This document shows, piece by piece, positions 5,268 to 5,935 of a stretch of 5,935 bases of DNA. The notes beneath the pieces were generated by a model. That model was given only the letters and a program-made list of their open reading frames with translations, did no database searches and was not told where the DNA came from. Origin of the DNA: Promethearchaeota archaeon (GTDB lineage: Archaea > Asgardarchaeota > Lokiarchaeia > Sigynarchaeales > SOKP01); NCBI GenBank assembly GCA_030620005.1, contig JAUXAJ010000301.1, positions 1-5,935 of the forward strand, read 5' to 3'. Made by a program: the position numbers and the translations under genes. Every line of letters begins with the position of its first letter. The stretch's first letter is position 1.

Positions 5268-5747
5268 ATGGGCAAGAATAAAGATAAGGATAAATATATA
5301 CCACTCGTTGGAAGTGTGGAAGAATATGTAGGGCGGTCAGCTTGGGATTTTTATAGTTGGGGGCATGTGGCTTTAGGAATAGCATCGTTCATGCTCTTAT
5401 CGTTAATGATTACTGTAACTGAAGCATTAATTGGACCTTCCATTTTCTCCTGGTGGCACATTTTAGTACTTGTTTTAATCGTTGCAGTAATTTGGGAATT
5501 ATTTGAAAACACGGTATTATATGTTTTAGGTGCTAAGTTCGAAAACAGGCGAGATTCATTTTGGAATGCTCTTTGGGACATAATATTTGCAATCATTGGT
5601 GCTATAACAATGTGGCTTTTTAAACACATTATCATGGATGTGTATGGATATAGGGGTACTTACTTCTACATTGCCGGAATAATCTCATTTATAGTGATAC
5701 TGATTTTATACTTCATTGGATTCTTCATAACAAGCAGAAAAAGCTAG
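5268..5747 (+). CDS. Four-helix membrane protein with WELFEN and NRRDS motifs
   Basis: This 159-residue protein has a short charged N-terminus (GKNKDKDK), an amphipathic segment with WDFYSWGH, and four predicted membrane helices at about 33-53, 64-86, 102-122 and 133-154, ending in a basic tail. Polar residues are concentrated in or next to the helices: H33, then W76-E77-L-F-E80-N81, then N93-R-R-D96-S97, N100 and D104. The pattern of a WE-x2-EN helix followed by DS-x2-N-x3-D and a glycine helix resembles the uncharacterised families DUF2585 and DUF2238 (YjdF-like), in the wider group of VanZ-like membrane proteins. Buried acids and a histidine suggest ion, proton or lipid-headgroup handling, but no activity is established. 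The family assignment is from motif memory and is tentative. A partial GAGTGA ribosome-binding match ends seven bases before the ATG. The gene is divergent from the oxidoreductase. Confidence 0.85.
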   Translation: MGKNKDKDKYIPLVGSVEEYVGRSAWDFYSWGHVALGIASFMLLSLMITVTEALIGPSIFSWWHILVLVLIVAVIWELFENTVLYVLGAKFENRRDSFWNALWDIIFAIIGAITMWLFKHIIMDVYGYRGTYFYIAGIISFIVILILYFIGFFITSRKS

Positions 5748-5776
5748 ATTTTATTAAATTTTTAATTGAACTCATG

Positions 5777-5793
5777 TTTTTATTCTTTTTCTT
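5777..5793 (+). terminator. Possible T-tract end of the 5268 gene
   Basis: Two runs of five T separated by a few bases follow the stop codon by about 30-45 bases. This could be an archaeal oligo-T terminator. No stem is present. Confidence 0.3.
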
Positions 5794-5796
5794 AAT

Positions 5797-5874
5797 TTAA
5801 AAAGGCTGTTTAGGTATAGTTTCTAAAAAGTCTTTTTTAAATTTAAATTCTAAGATTTCCTGCGTTTTTACCAT
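5797..5874 (-). CDS. Candidate 25-codon small ORF
   Basis: A short minus-strand frame starts MVKTQEILEFKFKKDF and ends TIPKQPF before TAA. What raises it above chance is AGGTGAT (5885-5891 on the plus strand as ATCACCT), a seven-base match to the archaeal Shine-Dalgarno, ten bases before the ATG at 5874. The composition is charged and helix-prone with a proline-rich end. It may be a true micro-protein, or the first codons of a larger gene truncated by a stop. An alternative ATG at 5885 overlaps the ribosome-binding sequence and reads only five codons. It ends facing the 5268-5747 gene. I recognise no family. Confidence 0.35.
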   Translation of the reverse strand: MVKTQEILEFKFKKDFLETIPKQPF

Positions 5875-5935
5875 ATTTTTTTCATATCACCTACATATTA
5901 CACTCATTTAATACTCAATTCACGAATATTATCTA

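Noticed and set aside
5351..5635. Minus-strand 94-codon frame opposite the membrane protein at 5268
   Set aside because: It is antisense to a gene with clear helices and conserved motifs; its composition is explained by the complement.

Overview
The window is AT-rich DNA that most resembles an Asgard archaeon of the Lokiarchaeota (Promethearchaeota) type. I infer this from three things. A 23-residue leucine-rich-repeat (LRR) protein has the N-terminal cap and LTTLPESI repeat style I associate with the expanded LRR families of Lokiarchaeota. A 59-codon gene beside it looks like the N-terminal module of another Loki LRR family. A Shine-Dalgarno sequence and T-tract ends fit archaeal gene structure. 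No rRNA or marker gene is present, so the placement comes from recognising protein families and was not searched.

Layout. Positions 1-602 are non-coding and hold the first copy (251-364) of a ~113 bp direct repeat. A plus-strand gene (603-1145) encodes an unrecognised polytopic membrane protein. It converges on the minus-strand LRR gene (1241-2326). Directly upstream of that, on the same strand, is the very small gene (2363-2542). A gene-poor stretch of nearly 1 kb (2543-3504) follows. It contains a decayed reading frame with a CxxC motif, the second repeat copy (2869-2981), several hairpins, and a plus-strand terminator-like structure (3291-3326) with no intact gene in front of it. A minus-strand FAD-dependent phytoene desaturase/retinol-saturase-like oxidoreductase (3505-5043) is divergent from a plus-strand four-helix membrane protein (5268-5747). 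A 25-codon minus-strand reading frame with an AGGTGAT ribosome-binding sequence lies near the right edge.

How the genes relate. No operon of known function is evident. The oxidoreductase and the 5268-5747 membrane protein share a 224 bp divergent promoter region and may be co-regulated, but nothing shows a common pathway. The two LRR-related genes form a possible two-gene unit. The membrane-protein gene and the LRR genes lie between the two direct repeats, so 251-2981 could be a duplicated, inserted or recombination-prone segment. The best candidates for something undescribed are the direct repeat with its conserved hairpin, the related AGTAATGGAAA motif that recurs in both orientations, and the possible untranslated RNA ending near 3326.
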